Positions 6,315-14,304 of a stretch of DNA of 19,690 bases are shown here, piece by piece (position 1 is the first letter of the stretch; each line of letters begins with the position of its first letter). The position numbers and the translations under genes are program-made. The notes beneath the pieces were generated by a model, which had not been told where the DNA came from, made no database searches, and saw nothing but the letters and a program-made list of their open reading frames with translations. This stretch comes from CAWKZT01 sp963854565 (GTDB taxonomy: Bacteria > Actinomycetota > Acidimicrobiia > Acidimicrobiales > JAHEJN01). The stretch covers positions 1 through 19,690 of the forward strand of contig CAWKZT010000020.1 of assembly GCA_963854565.1 (NCBI GenBank). Direction: 5' to 3'.

Positions 6315-7969
6315 GTGACGTCGGCCATTACTACGGGCGGGTTGTGCAGGTGGGTGAGCGTGGGCTGCGGACCGACAACATCAGATGCCATTTCCAGCGC
6401 GTCCATCATGGTGGAGGCCGGCTTGAACCCGAGACGGCGAACCGCAACAGGATCGCCGCCGACGATGATTACTGCGCCGACGTGCTTTAGCGCATGGGCG
6501 CCCCAGTACCAGGCGTAGAACGGGTGCACGCCGTGGTAGGCGTAGCTGGTGCGGTACAGATGCTTGTACCACTCGTCCTCGGCAAATTTCTGCTCGTACT
6601 TGACGGCCATTTCGGCTGGGTCGGTGGTGTCGGGCAGCACCTGTTCAAAAAAGTCGATGTAGCTGGGGTGGTGTACGGGGTGGAACTCGTTGGGCGTGGG
6701 GTGCGTCATGATGATGACGCCGCCTTCACGGACAACGGGCTTACCGCGGTAGAAGTTGAACATGTAGCCCAAGCCCCAGCACATGACGACAACTGGGTTC
6801 ATGATCGAATGCACGCTGTACGGCGAGGTGTAGGGGAGTCCGAACGTGACGATGTCGCTTTGGCCCTCGAGTGGTGTGATGTGTTGTTCGAGCACCTTTT
6901 CGAGGGTGATCTCGTGCACTTTGTCGACATCGCCGGCTTGCACTGACGTCATCTCATACGGCGAGCGCCAGTCCATGAACGCCTTGCGCTTGGCCCGGGT
7001 GGTCATAGCTTTGAGGCCGGCCTGCATACCCATGAACTTCATTCGATCGCGACTGTTCCACTCCCACTCGCGCTTTTGCAGCATTGACAGCGGGCCGTCG
7101 TAGCCAAAGGCGTTGGTGTTGATGGTGGTTTCGATGTGGAAGATGTTGGGGCCATGCTCTTTAATAACCTCGCCTTGACGCCAGATGGAGGTGTGCAGCG
7201 CCGAATTGTGCCGGTCATTGAGCGACTTGGTTGCTTCGAGTGTCTCGGGGTTGTGGTGGTGACGGAGTGACGAATAGCCGGTGAGGCCGGTGGCCGTGCT
7301 CTTCCAACCGCCGTCCATGGACACCGCATTGATGTTGACGTAGACCAGAAGGTCGCTTTCGGCTACGCGTCGATTGATACTGACGGGTTCGTCGTGGCGC
7401 GTCGTGCCCAACTCGACCATGCCTTCGGGATCTTCGGCATCGTGGTTGTAAAGGTTGCCCTCAGGAGCAAACGCATCGTAAACGCGGTCGCCGACGGCGT
7501 GACGAAGCTCGGATTCGGTCATGCGGCGATGCAGGCCCAGAGCGGCGATGAGATGAACATCGTCGACGCCGGCTGCCGCAGCGCGGTCGAGGACGGCCTC
7601 GATTACCCGTTGGCGAACATCGGGGCCAGCCATTTGGGGGAGCGGCAACGACACATCATCAAACGCAATCGTGAGCTTCATTCCCGCGTAGAGTTGCGTT
7701 GCCAGTGGGTCTTGATCGATGGGGTTGTCGAGGGCGTACTCGATGGCCAGATCAGGATGCCGAAGGCCAGGTTTCGCCTCGGGGCCATAGACCACTCTGG
7801 ACCGTTCAGCAGGCAGTTTCTCGAGGCGAAAGCCTTCGCCATGGTGGAACAGTATTGGTGGCGTCGAACGATCGACGTCGAGGACGAATCCGGGACGAGG
7901 GGTCGGACGGTCGTCGGCTTTCGTAGCGAAAGCGAGTTCCTTGGAGGGGGAGCCAGGAGTAGTCATCAC
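6311..7969 (-). CDS. LarA-like protein (DUF2088, nickel-pincer lactate racemase family)
   Basis: A 552-residue protein of the LarA family, whose founder racemises lactate with a nickel-pincer nucleotide bound covalently to lysine. Visible family features: DDVSLPLPQM (104-113) in the N-terminal domain, AALGLHRRMTESELRHAVG (142-160) with the conserved H147, PVSINRRVAESDLLVYVNIN (195-214), and DGGWKSTATGL (219-229) with K223 where LarA carries its cofactor lysine, followed by HHHN (237-240). The second catalytic histidine, expected about ten residues before the lysine, appears replaced (Ile/Asn region), so the chemistry may differ from lactate racemisation. At 552 residues it is longer than the roughly 425-residue LarA. 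The start is GTG 7969 (GTGA overlap with the upstream stop); ATG 7966 is an equal alternative. It lies between an acyl reductase-HAD gene and a PlsC gene, so a 2-hydroxy-acid or polyol-type lipid precursor is a reasonable substrate guess. No larB, larC or larE lies in the window. Confidence 0.8.
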   Translation of the reverse strand: MMTTPGSPSKELAFATKADDRPTPRPGFVLDVDRSTPPILFHHGEGFRLEKLPAERSRVVYGPEAKPGLRHPDLAIEYALDNPIDQDPLATQLYAGMKLTIAFDDVSLPLPQMAGPDVRQRVIEAVLDRAAAAGVDDVHLIAALGLHRRMTESELRHAVGDRVYDAFAPEGNLYNHDAEDPEGMVELGTTRHDEPVSINRRVAESDLLVYVNINAVSMDGGWKSTATGLTGYSSLRHHHNPETLEATKSLNDRHNSALHTSIWRQGEVIKEHGPNIFHIETTINTNAFGYDGPLSMLQKREWEWNSRDRMKFMGMQAGLKAMTTRAKRKAFMDWRSPYEMTSVQAGDVDKVHEITLEKVLEQHITPLEGQSDIVTFGLPYTSPYSVHSIMNPVVVMCWGLGYMFNFYRGKPVVREGGVIIMTHPTPNEFHPVHHPSYIDFFEQVLPDTTDPAEMAVKYEQKFAEDEWYKHLYRTSYAYHGVHPFYAWYWGAHALKHVGAVIIVGGDPVAVRRLGFKPASTMMDALEMASDVVGPQPTLTHLHNPPVVMADVT

Positions 7970-10287
7970 GCGGTCTTTCTTGAGCCGATAGGCAAGATCT
8001 TGCGAGGGCCACCAGGGGCCCGGGAGAAGTTTTCGATGAGCCAGCCGCGACGGCGGGCCAGCGAGGCGAGTTTAGTTTCGGGGTTTACCGCTACCGGGTA
8101 GCCGACCGCTTCGAGCATGGGCAGGTCGCTAGTGCTATCGGCGTAGGCAATGGAGTTGTCGAGGTCGATGCCGTTGGCGTCGGCGTAGTCGCGTAAGGCC
8201 TGGGCGCGGGTTTCGCCGGTGGGTGGGACCTCGTCCATACGCCCGGTGTAACGCGTGCCGTCTTCGCTGATCATGAGACTGGGAGCCACGATGTCATCGA
8301 ACAGTGGGCGCAGCGGTTCGACGACAAAGTCGAGTGCACCGGTAATGAGCACAGTGCGATGGCCGAGTGCCCGATGTTCGCGGACTCGGCGGATGGCCTC
8401 GGGAAACGATTTGGTCAAAATGAGATCGCTGAACATCTCGGCGCTGTCTTCTTGCAATTGTTCGAGCGACGCGCCTTTGTAGCGGTCGTAGAAATAGCGC
8501 AAGAAGTCGCTGCGGTCGGCCGCATCGAGGGACAACATCTTGGGCGCCTGCAGCAAGGTGCGACCCACAAGTTTGACTCGTTCTTTGGGTTCGAGTCGGC
8601 GTGTTGCCAGCCAACCCCAACTGGCTACAACGTTGGATGCGATGAGAGTGTTTTCGAGATCAAACGCCGCCAACTCGCGATCGGGTGACATCACGCGGTC
8701 ACGGAGACGGTCGGAGCGAGACGGGCCGGCCTTACCACTTGGGGCAGTCTTGACGCGCCCGATCTTCATGACCGAAGGCATGTGTATTTCGTTGAAGTAG
8801 ACGTGCCAGTCAATGACTCGGGGGTCGCAGCCGATGACTTCTTGATCGGCGGGATCGAGGTTGTTGTGTAGTTCGATTAGGCGGTCGGTTTGGTAGACCG
8901 CTTCGCACTCGGTGTAGGCGCCGTACAGGTTGACGTAGTCGAGTGCTTTGCTGACGAGTTCGCGTTTTTCTTCGAGTTCGGCGCTGATTGATGCTTGTTG
9001 GCCTCGAATGGGCAGTTTGTCGATGGCCTTACCGGCGATGGTGAGACCTTTCTTGGCTCGGGCTAGTTGGCGCGGCACTGCACCTCGGCTGGCGTACTGC
9101 CAGTTGGGAGGAGAAATGGGCTGGTCGCGGTCATCGTAGAGAGGGTGCTCGACGTACCACTGATGGGTCTCGTCGACGAGCTTCTTATACCGCAGCGGAT
9201 TGCACGAGCCGGTGGCGGCTTGGAAAACTTCGGGTTCTTCGGCGGGGCCCTTGGCGGCGACGGCCACGATGGTGTTGACCACGATGTCGACGGGGATGAC
9301 GTCGACGATGCCTTCGGAAACGCCAGGGAATTGGCTGAGCAGTCCTTTGCCGAAATTGAGCAGAATCGGTTCGGCCATGCGGAAGCCGCGAATCCAGCCG
9401 GAGAACGGCTGGGTCCAAGCGGACTCGATGATGGAGGGTCGAACGATCGACACTGGGATATCGCCGCGGGACTCGATCAGCGCCCGTTCGCCCATTGCTT
9501 TGGTAAACGCGTAAGCGTCCGGGAAACCGAGCGAGCGCGCCCGGGCAATGCCCGATTCGCTCATCTGATCGCTGATCCAGCGTTCGCGGACTTGTTCGGA
9601 CTTGGAAGCAATGGCGGCAACACCGGCGGCACCGATTTGTTCGGCGGCCTCTTTCTGAAAGTCCTTGAGTTTGTTTGGCGTGCGACTGAGGCTCTCGACA
9701 TCTATGCGTCGCTGCCGGGCAGAGATGACCTCGCTGCGCCAATCGACAGTTACGTCGAATGGGGTGTGCTCGAGTAGGGATTCGGGGGCCCTTCCTTTGC
9801 GATTGCCTGCCACGTAGCAGGTTGAGACGCCGACAAAGTGGGGAGTAACGCCGATGTCGTTGAGGGTGTCGGCGATGCGCTTGGGGCCCAGCAGATTTAC
9901 CTCGACAGCGAGGTCAAAGGCAGAGTCGAATGAGACCGTGGCGGCCGAGTGAATGATTGTGTCGATCTGGGCTAATGCCTCTCGGCCTTCGTCCTCAAGA
10001 CCCAGTCCATCGACGCCGACGTCGCCCACGAGGGCGTGCACCCGGCGATTGGTCATCTCGGTGAAGGCGTCTTTGCCCAGCTGCTTACGGAGAACGTCGA
10101 AGCAATCGTTTTTCAAAATTTCGCGGCGGACACGTTGGTCGGCGCCCCGGCGGCCGGGCCGTACCAGTAGGTATAACTCGCAGCCAGGAGCATTGCGAAG
10201 AAGCGACTCGACAATGGCGGTGCCCAAGAAACCGGTGGTACCGGTAATGGCAATCTTCTTGCCGTCGAGTTGGTCAGCGATTCTCAC
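7966..10287 (-). CDS. Fatty acyl-CoA reductase / HAD-IB phosphatase fusion
   Basis: A 773-residue two-domain protein. Residues 8-500 are an extended SDR of the male-sterility/FAR type (PF07993-like): nucleotide-binding ITGTTGFLG (14-22), a LVGDV segment (86-90), HSAATVSFDSAF (113-124), GVSTCYVAG (153-161) and the catalytic YAFTK (Y259, K263). Such enzymes reduce fatty acyl-CoA or acyl-ACP to aldehyde or alcohol with NADPH. Residues about 538-755 are a HAD-IB domain like that of SerB: motif I DLENT (D543), T649 in LITGALDF, and YADSTSD (D717, D721). The acid/base Asp of motif I is Glu (E545) and the usual motif III lysine seems to be R694, so phosphatase activity is doubtful. The start is GTG at 10287, with a weak TAAAAC six bases upstream. 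It heads the operon with the LarA-like and PlsC genes and diverges from tetR. Reductase fold firm; chain length and product unknown. Confidence 0.88.
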   Translation of the reverse strand: MRIADQLDGKKIAITGTTGFLGTAIVESLLRNAPGCELYLLVRPGRRGADQRVRREILKNDCFDVLRKQLGKDAFTEMTNRRVHALVGDVGVDGLGLEDEGREALAQIDTIIHSAATVSFDSAFDLAVEVNLLGPKRIADTLNDIGVTPHFVGVSTCYVAGNRKGRAPESLLEHTPFDVTVDWRSEVISARQRRIDVESLSRTPNKLKDFQKEAAEQIGAAGVAAIASKSEQVRERWISDQMSESGIARARSLGFPDAYAFTKAMGERALIESRGDIPVSIVRPSIIESAWTQPFSGWIRGFRMAEPILLNFGKGLLSQFPGVSEGIVDVIPVDIVVNTIVAVAAKGPAEEPEVFQAATGSCNPLRYKKLVDETHQWYVEHPLYDDRDQPISPPNWQYASRGAVPRQLARAKKGLTIAGKAIDKLPIRGQQASISAELEEKRELVSKALDYVNLYGAYTECEAVYQTDRLIELHNNLDPADQEVIGCDPRVIDWHVYFNEIHMPSVMKIGRVKTAPSGKAGPSRSDRLRDRVMSPDRELAAFDLENTLIASNVVASWGWLATRRLEPKERVKLVGRTLLQAPKMLSLDAADRSDFLRYFYDRYKGASLEQLQEDSAEMFSDLILTKSFPEAIRRVREHRALGHRTVLITGALDFVVEPLRPLFDDIVAPSLMISEDGTRYTGRMDEVPPTGETRAQALRDYADANGIDLDNSIAYADSTSDLPMLEAVGYPVAVNPETKLASLARRRGWLIENFSRAPGGPRKILPIGSRKTA

Positions 10288-10310
10288 CCTACTGTTTTAC
10301 CACCATCTCT

Positions 10311-10326
10311 TACCAAATGGTATAGA
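10311..10326. promoter_or_regulatory. tetR promoter -10 overlapped by a TACCA-AA-TGGTA operator candidate
   Basis: TACCA (10311-10315) and TGGTA (10318-10322) form a perfect dyad with a 2-base centre, overlapping the tetR -10 candidate TATAGA (10321-10326). It lies 24 bases upstream of the divergent acyl reductase start. TetR proteins commonly bind such dyads in the gap next to their own gene. A ribosome-like AGAGGA (10324-10329) sits five bases before the tetR ATG. Confidence 0.45.
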
Positions 10327-10334
10327 GGACTAGG

Positions 10335-10940
10335 ATGAATGTTGTGAGCGAGCAAACCTCCACCAAAGAACGAACTCGACAGGCCGCCCTTGAGGCGTTT
10401 GGCACCCGTGGCTACGACGCCACGTCGCTGGACTATTTGGCCCGCGAACTTGGCGTACGCAAACAAACAATCCTTTACCATTTTGGTTCGAAAGAGGGCC
10501 TGCTCGAAGCAGTAGTTGACCAAGCCGCTACCGATCTGGCCGGAGCGCTGGAGGCTGCACTGGCGCACGCTGATCCTGCCATTGGCAATGTAGAGGCCTG
10601 TGTACGGGCCGTGTTTCGCATTGCCATTCGACAACCAGAACAACTGGGACTGGTACGGGAAGTAAGTCGACTCGGCGACCGGTGGGCAAGTCGACTGGTC
10701 ACCTCTTTGGATCCTCTGGTTCAGCGAGCGACCGCATTTCTGGAGCGCGAGATGGCGGCCGGCCGTATGCGTAAGTCGGATCCTAAACTTCTGCTCGTTT
10801 CGGTCTATTCGACCGTAATGGGAGTCGCTACGGAGGCCGAAGTTCTGCGGGCGGTCGGTGTTGAGACGACGTTACGGACGACGGTCATACGACGCCGCGA
10901 ACTTCTCAACTTTCTTCATAATGCCCTAGACGCCAACTAG
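10335..10940 (+). CDS. TetR-family transcriptional repressor
   Basis: A 201-residue one-component repressor. The N-terminal helix-turn-helix is clear at about residues 11-57: TRQAALEAFGTRGYDATSLD, then LARELGVRKQTILYHFGSKE as recognition helix, and GLLEAVV. The helical C-terminal domain (about 65-200) would bind a hydrophobic or acyl-type ligand, but no subfamily is recognised. The ATG at 10335 has AGAGGA five bases upstream. It diverges from the acyl reductase operon across 47 bases holding one dyad, so it most likely represses that operon and itself. Its last 15 bases overlap the end of the convergent dioxygenase gene. Family firm, target inferred. Confidence 0.92.
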   Translation: MNVVSEQTSTKERTRQAALEAFGTRGYDATSLDYLARELGVRKQTILYHFGSKEGLLEAVVDQAATDLAGALEAALAHADPAIGNVEACVRAVFRIAIRQPEQLGLVREVSRLGDRWASRLVTSLDPLVQRATAFLEREMAAGRMRKSDPKLLLVSVYSTVMGVATEAEVLRAVGVETTLRTTVIRRRELLNFLHNALDAN

Positions 10941-11759
10941 CGGAACGCCCTCGATAGTGATGCGGTGCATCTCTCGTCGGTGTCCTTGGTAGTCATTTAG
11001 TGCGTAGTGCCATGTTGAGCGATTGTCCCACATTGCGACCGATCCGGGTTCCCAAGAGAACTTGGTGACGAATCGGGTTTCGGTAATGTGACCGAACAAT
11101 AATTTGAGCAGCGCCTTGGATTCTTCGTCTGACCACCCAACAATTCCCGTAGTGAATCCGGGGTTGACGTAAAGCACTCTTCGGCCCGTCACGGGGTGCT
11201 GGATTACAACCGGGTGGGTGGTGGAGCCGACGCCAACTGGATTGGTGAACCGATCACCCATGGATTTCGCATAGGCGGAGTCGGGACCAAAGATGTGTTC
11301 ATTGGAATGGTGAGCTTCAAGCCCATCGAGCATTTCCCGGAAACCGTCCGAAAGGGCATCGTAGGCCGCGGCGGTGTTCGCGAAATGGGTATCGCCGCCC
11401 ATCGGTGGCACGTCACGAGCGACAAGAATTGAGCCGCGCGCCGGAGCAATGTCGTAGCTGTGGTCGGTATGCCACCCTCCGCCGATATTTACCGTGTGGT
11501 CGGCTTCCTTGAGTACAAGTGCGACCTCCGGGTGCTCGGGCACCGAAGCAAAGAACTGGTTGACATCGATGGGGGCAAACTTTTCGGCCAGGGCAATGTG
11601 CTGCTCGGGCCTAATGGCCTGGTCGCGAAAGAACAGCACACCGTAGGTATTCCACGCGTCGTTGACCGCGTCGAGGTCGTCGGCGTTTAGCTGGGTTAAG
11701 TCGACACCTGTCACGTCGGCGCCGGCCGCTTGGCCTAGGGGATTAAGCGCAATGGGCAT
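10926..11759 (-). CDS. TauD/TfdA-family Fe(II)/2-oxoglutarate dioxygenase
   Basis: A 277-residue non-haem iron enzyme that couples 2-oxoglutarate decarboxylation to hydroxylation of a small acid such as taurine, an alkyl sulfate or an aryloxyacetate. The iron triad is H97 and D99 (GGWHTDHSYD) plus H251 (WDNRSTWHYALNDY), and R262 binds 2-oxoglutarate 11 residues later, the same spacing as in E. coli TauD (H99, D101, H255, R266). The length is normal. Taurine and other substrates cannot be told apart by eye. Upstream on the minus strand TACAGT (11788-11783) is a possible -10 element. The gene lies 62 bases downstream of ddl on the same strand and could be read from it. It overlaps the tetR end by 15 bases tail to tail. 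No sulfonate transporter is nearby, so a role in sulfur supply is not supported by context. Confidence 0.9.
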   Translation of the reverse strand: MPIALNPLGQAAGADVTGVDLTQLNADDLDAVNDAWNTYGVLFFRDQAIRPEQHIALAEKFAPIDVNQFFASVPEHPEVALVLKEADHTVNIGGGWHTDHSYDIAPARGSILVARDVPPMGGDTHFANTAAAYDALSDGFREMLDGLEAHHSNEHIFGPDSAYAKSMGDRFTNPVGVGSTTHPVVIQHPVTGRRVLYVNPGFTTGIVGWSDEESKALLKLLFGHITETRFVTKFSWEPGSVAMWDNRSTWHYALNDYQGHRREMHRITIEGVPLVGV

Positions 11760-11821
11760 GGTGTTCCGATCTGTCGTTTGAGACTGTACTGGACTGGCTC
11801 CTATGCCGGAAGTCGCGTTTG

Positions 11822-12892
11822 TTACTCAGTACGCCGATGCGCCAAGCGTCGGTCGTGGCGCGCTACGGCCAGATCGACGAGGCGACTGATTAGATCGGAG
11901 TATTGGATTCCGGTCGCGGCCCACATTTTGGGGTACATCGAGATCGGGGTAAAGCCGGGCATGGTGTTGATCTCGTTAAGCAAAATGCGGTCGTATTTAG
12001 CGTCGTAAAAGAAATCAACACGGGCTAGCCCTTCACAGCGCAGCGCACGATAGGCCTTCACGGCAGTGGCACGGATTGCTTCGTTGACGTCATCGGGCAA
12101 ACGCGCCGGGATGTGCAACTCGGCCACACCGTCGCGGTATTTGTCTTCGTAGGTGTAGAACGACGCTCCGGGGACAATTTCGCCGGGAATAGACGCAATC
12201 GGATCATGATTACCGAGGACAGCTACTTCGATTTCGTGGCCAGCAATGTTCTCCTCCACGACTATCCACTCGTCATAGGAAGCGGCGAGGTCGAGCGCTT
12301 CGGCGAGTTCGTCGAGCGTGGCAGCCTTAGAAACCCCGACGGATGAACCCATGTTGGCGGGTTTGACGTAAACCGGGAGCCCGAGATCACCTTCGATTTC
12401 AGCGACTAATGCATCGGAAATTTTTGAGAAATGAACGGTGCGCCATGCGGCTTGCGGGATTTCATGGAACGCGGTCAACTCCTTGGCAAGCGCCTTGTCC
12501 ATGCATACGGCTGAACCGAGTACGCCGGATCCGACATAGGCAATATTGGCGAGTTCGAGTAGACCCTGAACGGTGCCGTCCTCGCCCATGGGGCCGTGGA
12601 TGGCAGGAAACACAACGGTTTGCATGCCGTCGGGTTGGGCCAGAGCGGTCATTGGCTCGATCGGCGTGCCAGCCGAGGACAAGGCGTCGGGAAGCGTATC
12701 GGGGCCATCTGCCAGGGCAGAGAGTGCTTCATCAGCGGTGCGCCAGACGCCGTCACGTCCGATAGCGATAGGAACAACGTCGAACCGATCGGGATCTGCT
12801 GCCGCCAAAACGTGCCGAGCCGAAACGCAGGACACATCGTGTTCAGGGGACTGACCGCCAAAAAGAACGATGAGGCGAGTGCGTTGTTCCAT
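11822..12892 (-). CDS. ddl: D-alanine-D-alanine ligase
   Basis: A cytoplasmic ATP-grasp enzyme joining two D-alanines for the peptidoglycan stem peptide. The 356 residues show the full family pattern: VLFGGQSPEHDVS (9-21) with the substrate-binding glutamate E17, FPAIHGPMGEDGTVQG (95-110), GSGVLGSAVCMDK (121-133), VKPANMGSSVGV (176-187) for ATP and the omega loop, and NEINTMPGFT near residue 315 for Mg and the D-Ala carboxylate. The Tyr-Lys-Tyr-like loop is represented by YEDKYRDG. The ATG at 12892 is preceded by TACGGT and exactly six bases, so the mRNA is probably leaderless. It diverges from murF, whose enzyme uses its product. All key residues are present. Confidence 0.97.
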   Translation of the reverse strand: MEQRTRLIVLFGGQSPEHDVSCVSARHVLAAADPDRFDVVPIAIGRDGVWRTADEALSALADGPDTLPDALSSAGTPIEPMTALAQPDGMQTVVFPAIHGPMGEDGTVQGLLELANIAYVGSGVLGSAVCMDKALAKELTAFHEIPQAAWRTVHFSKISDALVAEIEGDLGLPVYVKPANMGSSVGVSKAATLDELAEALDLAASYDEWIVVEENIAGHEIEVAVLGNHDPIASIPGEIVPGASFYTYEDKYRDGVAELHIPARLPDDVNEAIRATAVKAYRALRCEGLARVDFFYDAKYDRILLNEINTMPGFTPISMYPKMWAATGIQYSDLISRLVDLAVARHDRRLAHRRTE

Positions 12893-12898
12893 ATTCGC

Positions 12899-12904
12899 AC
12901 CGTA
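12899..12904 (-). promoter_or_regulatory. -10 element of a leaderless promoter for ddl
   Basis: On the minus strand TACGGT (12904-12899) is followed by GCGAAT and then ATG, matching the TAnnnT-N6-ATG arrangement seen at 643-657 and 4436-4450. No ribosome-binding sequence is present. Confidence 0.55.
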
Positions 12905-12987
12905 ATCCCCCGGGGGTGTCGCGTGGTGTCATGGGCGAATACCTGCCATGGTCACCGAAACGTGAACATTCCTGCAACACTTCCTCC

Positions 12988-14304
12988 GTGCGCTTTCGAC
13001 TGACTTCCCTGGCCCAGGTTTGTAAGGGCACCCTCGTAGGCGGCGATCGTGAAGTCGATGCCGTGTCGATTGACTCGCGGGATTTGCCCACCGGGGCACT
13101 GTTCATCCCGCTTGTCGCGGAACGCGACGGTCATGGCTTTATCGACGACGCAATTGCCAGTGGTGCGGTGGCGCATTTGGCGAGCGACGGTGTCCGTCGA
13201 GATCAGCCCCATATCGCCGTTACTGATACCGCCCTAGCACTGACCCAGATAGGCACCTATGCCCGATCCTTGTTATCTGCCCCGGTTGTAGGGGTTACAG
13301 GTTCAGTGGGCAAGACCTCCGCTAAGGACTTGATTGAGGCCGCAGTACGCCCCCAACGCAGAGTGCACGCCAGCTACAAGAGCTTCAACAACGAGTTGGG
13401 TGTTCCCCTGACCCTGGCCAACGCCCCCGACGATACGCAGATTGTTGTTGTGGAGATGGGAGCGAGAGGGGCTGGACATATTGCCCATCTCTGCGATATT
13501 GCGGCGCCGACGATAGGGCTAGTGACCCGCGTGGGCGCTGCTCATACGGAGCTGTTTGGTTCGGTGGCCGATGTGGCAACCGCCAAAGGAGAGTTGATCG
13601 AGGCTCTGCCCCGTAGCGGTACCGCCGTATTGAATGCCGACGATGATTTGGTCCTCGCCATGGCATCACGAAGTTCTGCCGATGTGCTGACCTTCGGACT
13701 TTCGGTCGGCGACGTGCGAGCCGATAACATTTCTATGAACGCCCAACTTCGCCCCGAGTTTGTTGCTCGTACTCCGTGGGGCGATGCTGATGTCCGTCTG
13801 GGCGTCTCTGGAATGCACAACGTTGCCATGGCGCTCGGCGCTTTGGCGGTTGCTGGCGTGTGTGGTGTCGCGATCGAAGAAGCGGCCTTAGGGCTAGGCG
13901 AGGCGGTGTTGTCTCCGTGGCGTATGGAGGTAAAACAATCGCCGGGTGGGGCCATGGTGATCAACGACGCCTACAACGCCAATCCGCTTTCGATCGAGTC
14001 GGCTCTACGGTCCCTCGCCGCCTTGCCGGGGCGCCGTGTTGCCGTCTTGGGAACTATGGCCGAGCTAGGAAGCGAGCACGACGCTAGCCATCTGGCGATG
14101 GCTGAGGTCGGCGCATCGCTTGATATCGAAGTTATTTCCTTCCAGGAACCCGCTTACAGGTGCCCAACGGTGCAGACCCACGATGAGGCGCTTGCCGCAA
14201 TTGGGTTGCTCGACGATCGCGTAGCAGTCCTTGTGAAAGGCAGTCGGGTGGCGGGGCTGGAAGACTTGGCGGAAAGACTGTGCTCGGAACCGACTACGTC
14301 GTAG
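12988..14304 (+). CDS. murF: UDP-N-acetylmuramoyl-tripeptide-D-alanyl-D-alanine ligase
   Basis: Adds D-Ala-D-Ala to the UDP-MurNAc-tripeptide, the last cytoplasmic step of peptidoglycan precursor synthesis. Starting at GTG 12988 the protein has 438 residues and begins MRFRLTSLAQVCKGTLVGGD, the usual MurF N-terminus; an open frame continues upstream to 12916 but adds unrelated sequence. Motifs: substrate domain SIDSRDLPTGALFIPL (27-42), P-loop GVTGSVGKTS (102-111), FNNELGVPLTL, VVVEMGARGAGHI, IGLVTRVGAAHTELFGS, ATAKGELIEALP with the carbamylated-lysine position, and INDAYNANPLSIESAL in the C-terminal domain. AACACT (12976-12981) lies six bases before the GTG, a weaker form of the leaderless pattern. 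It diverges from ddl and its end overlaps the zinc-ribbon gene by 11 bases. Confidence 0.95.
   Translation: MRFRLTSLAQVCKGTLVGGDREVDAVSIDSRDLPTGALFIPLVAERDGHGFIDDAIASGAVAHLASDGVRRDQPHIAVTDTALALTQIGTYARSLLSAPVVGVTGSVGKTSAKDLIEAAVRPQRRVHASYKSFNNELGVPLTLANAPDDTQIVVVEMGARGAGHIAHLCDIAAPTIGLVTRVGAAHTELFGSVADVATAKGELIEALPRSGTAVLNADDDLVLAMASRSSADVLTFGLSVGDVRADNISMNAQLRPEFVARTPWGDADVRLGVSGMHNVAMALGALAVAGVCGVAIEEAALGLGEAVLSPWRMEVKQSPGGAMVINDAYNANPLSIESALRSLAALPGRRVAVLGTMAELGSEHDASHLAMAEVGASLDIEVISFQEPAYRCPTVQTHDEALAAIGLLDDRVAVLVKGSRVAGLEDLAERLCSEPTTS

Noticed and set aside
10926..11759. Taurine or sulfonate utilisation locus around the TauD-like gene
   Set aside because: There are no tauABC-type transporter or sulfur-regulation genes nearby, so only the family is assigned.
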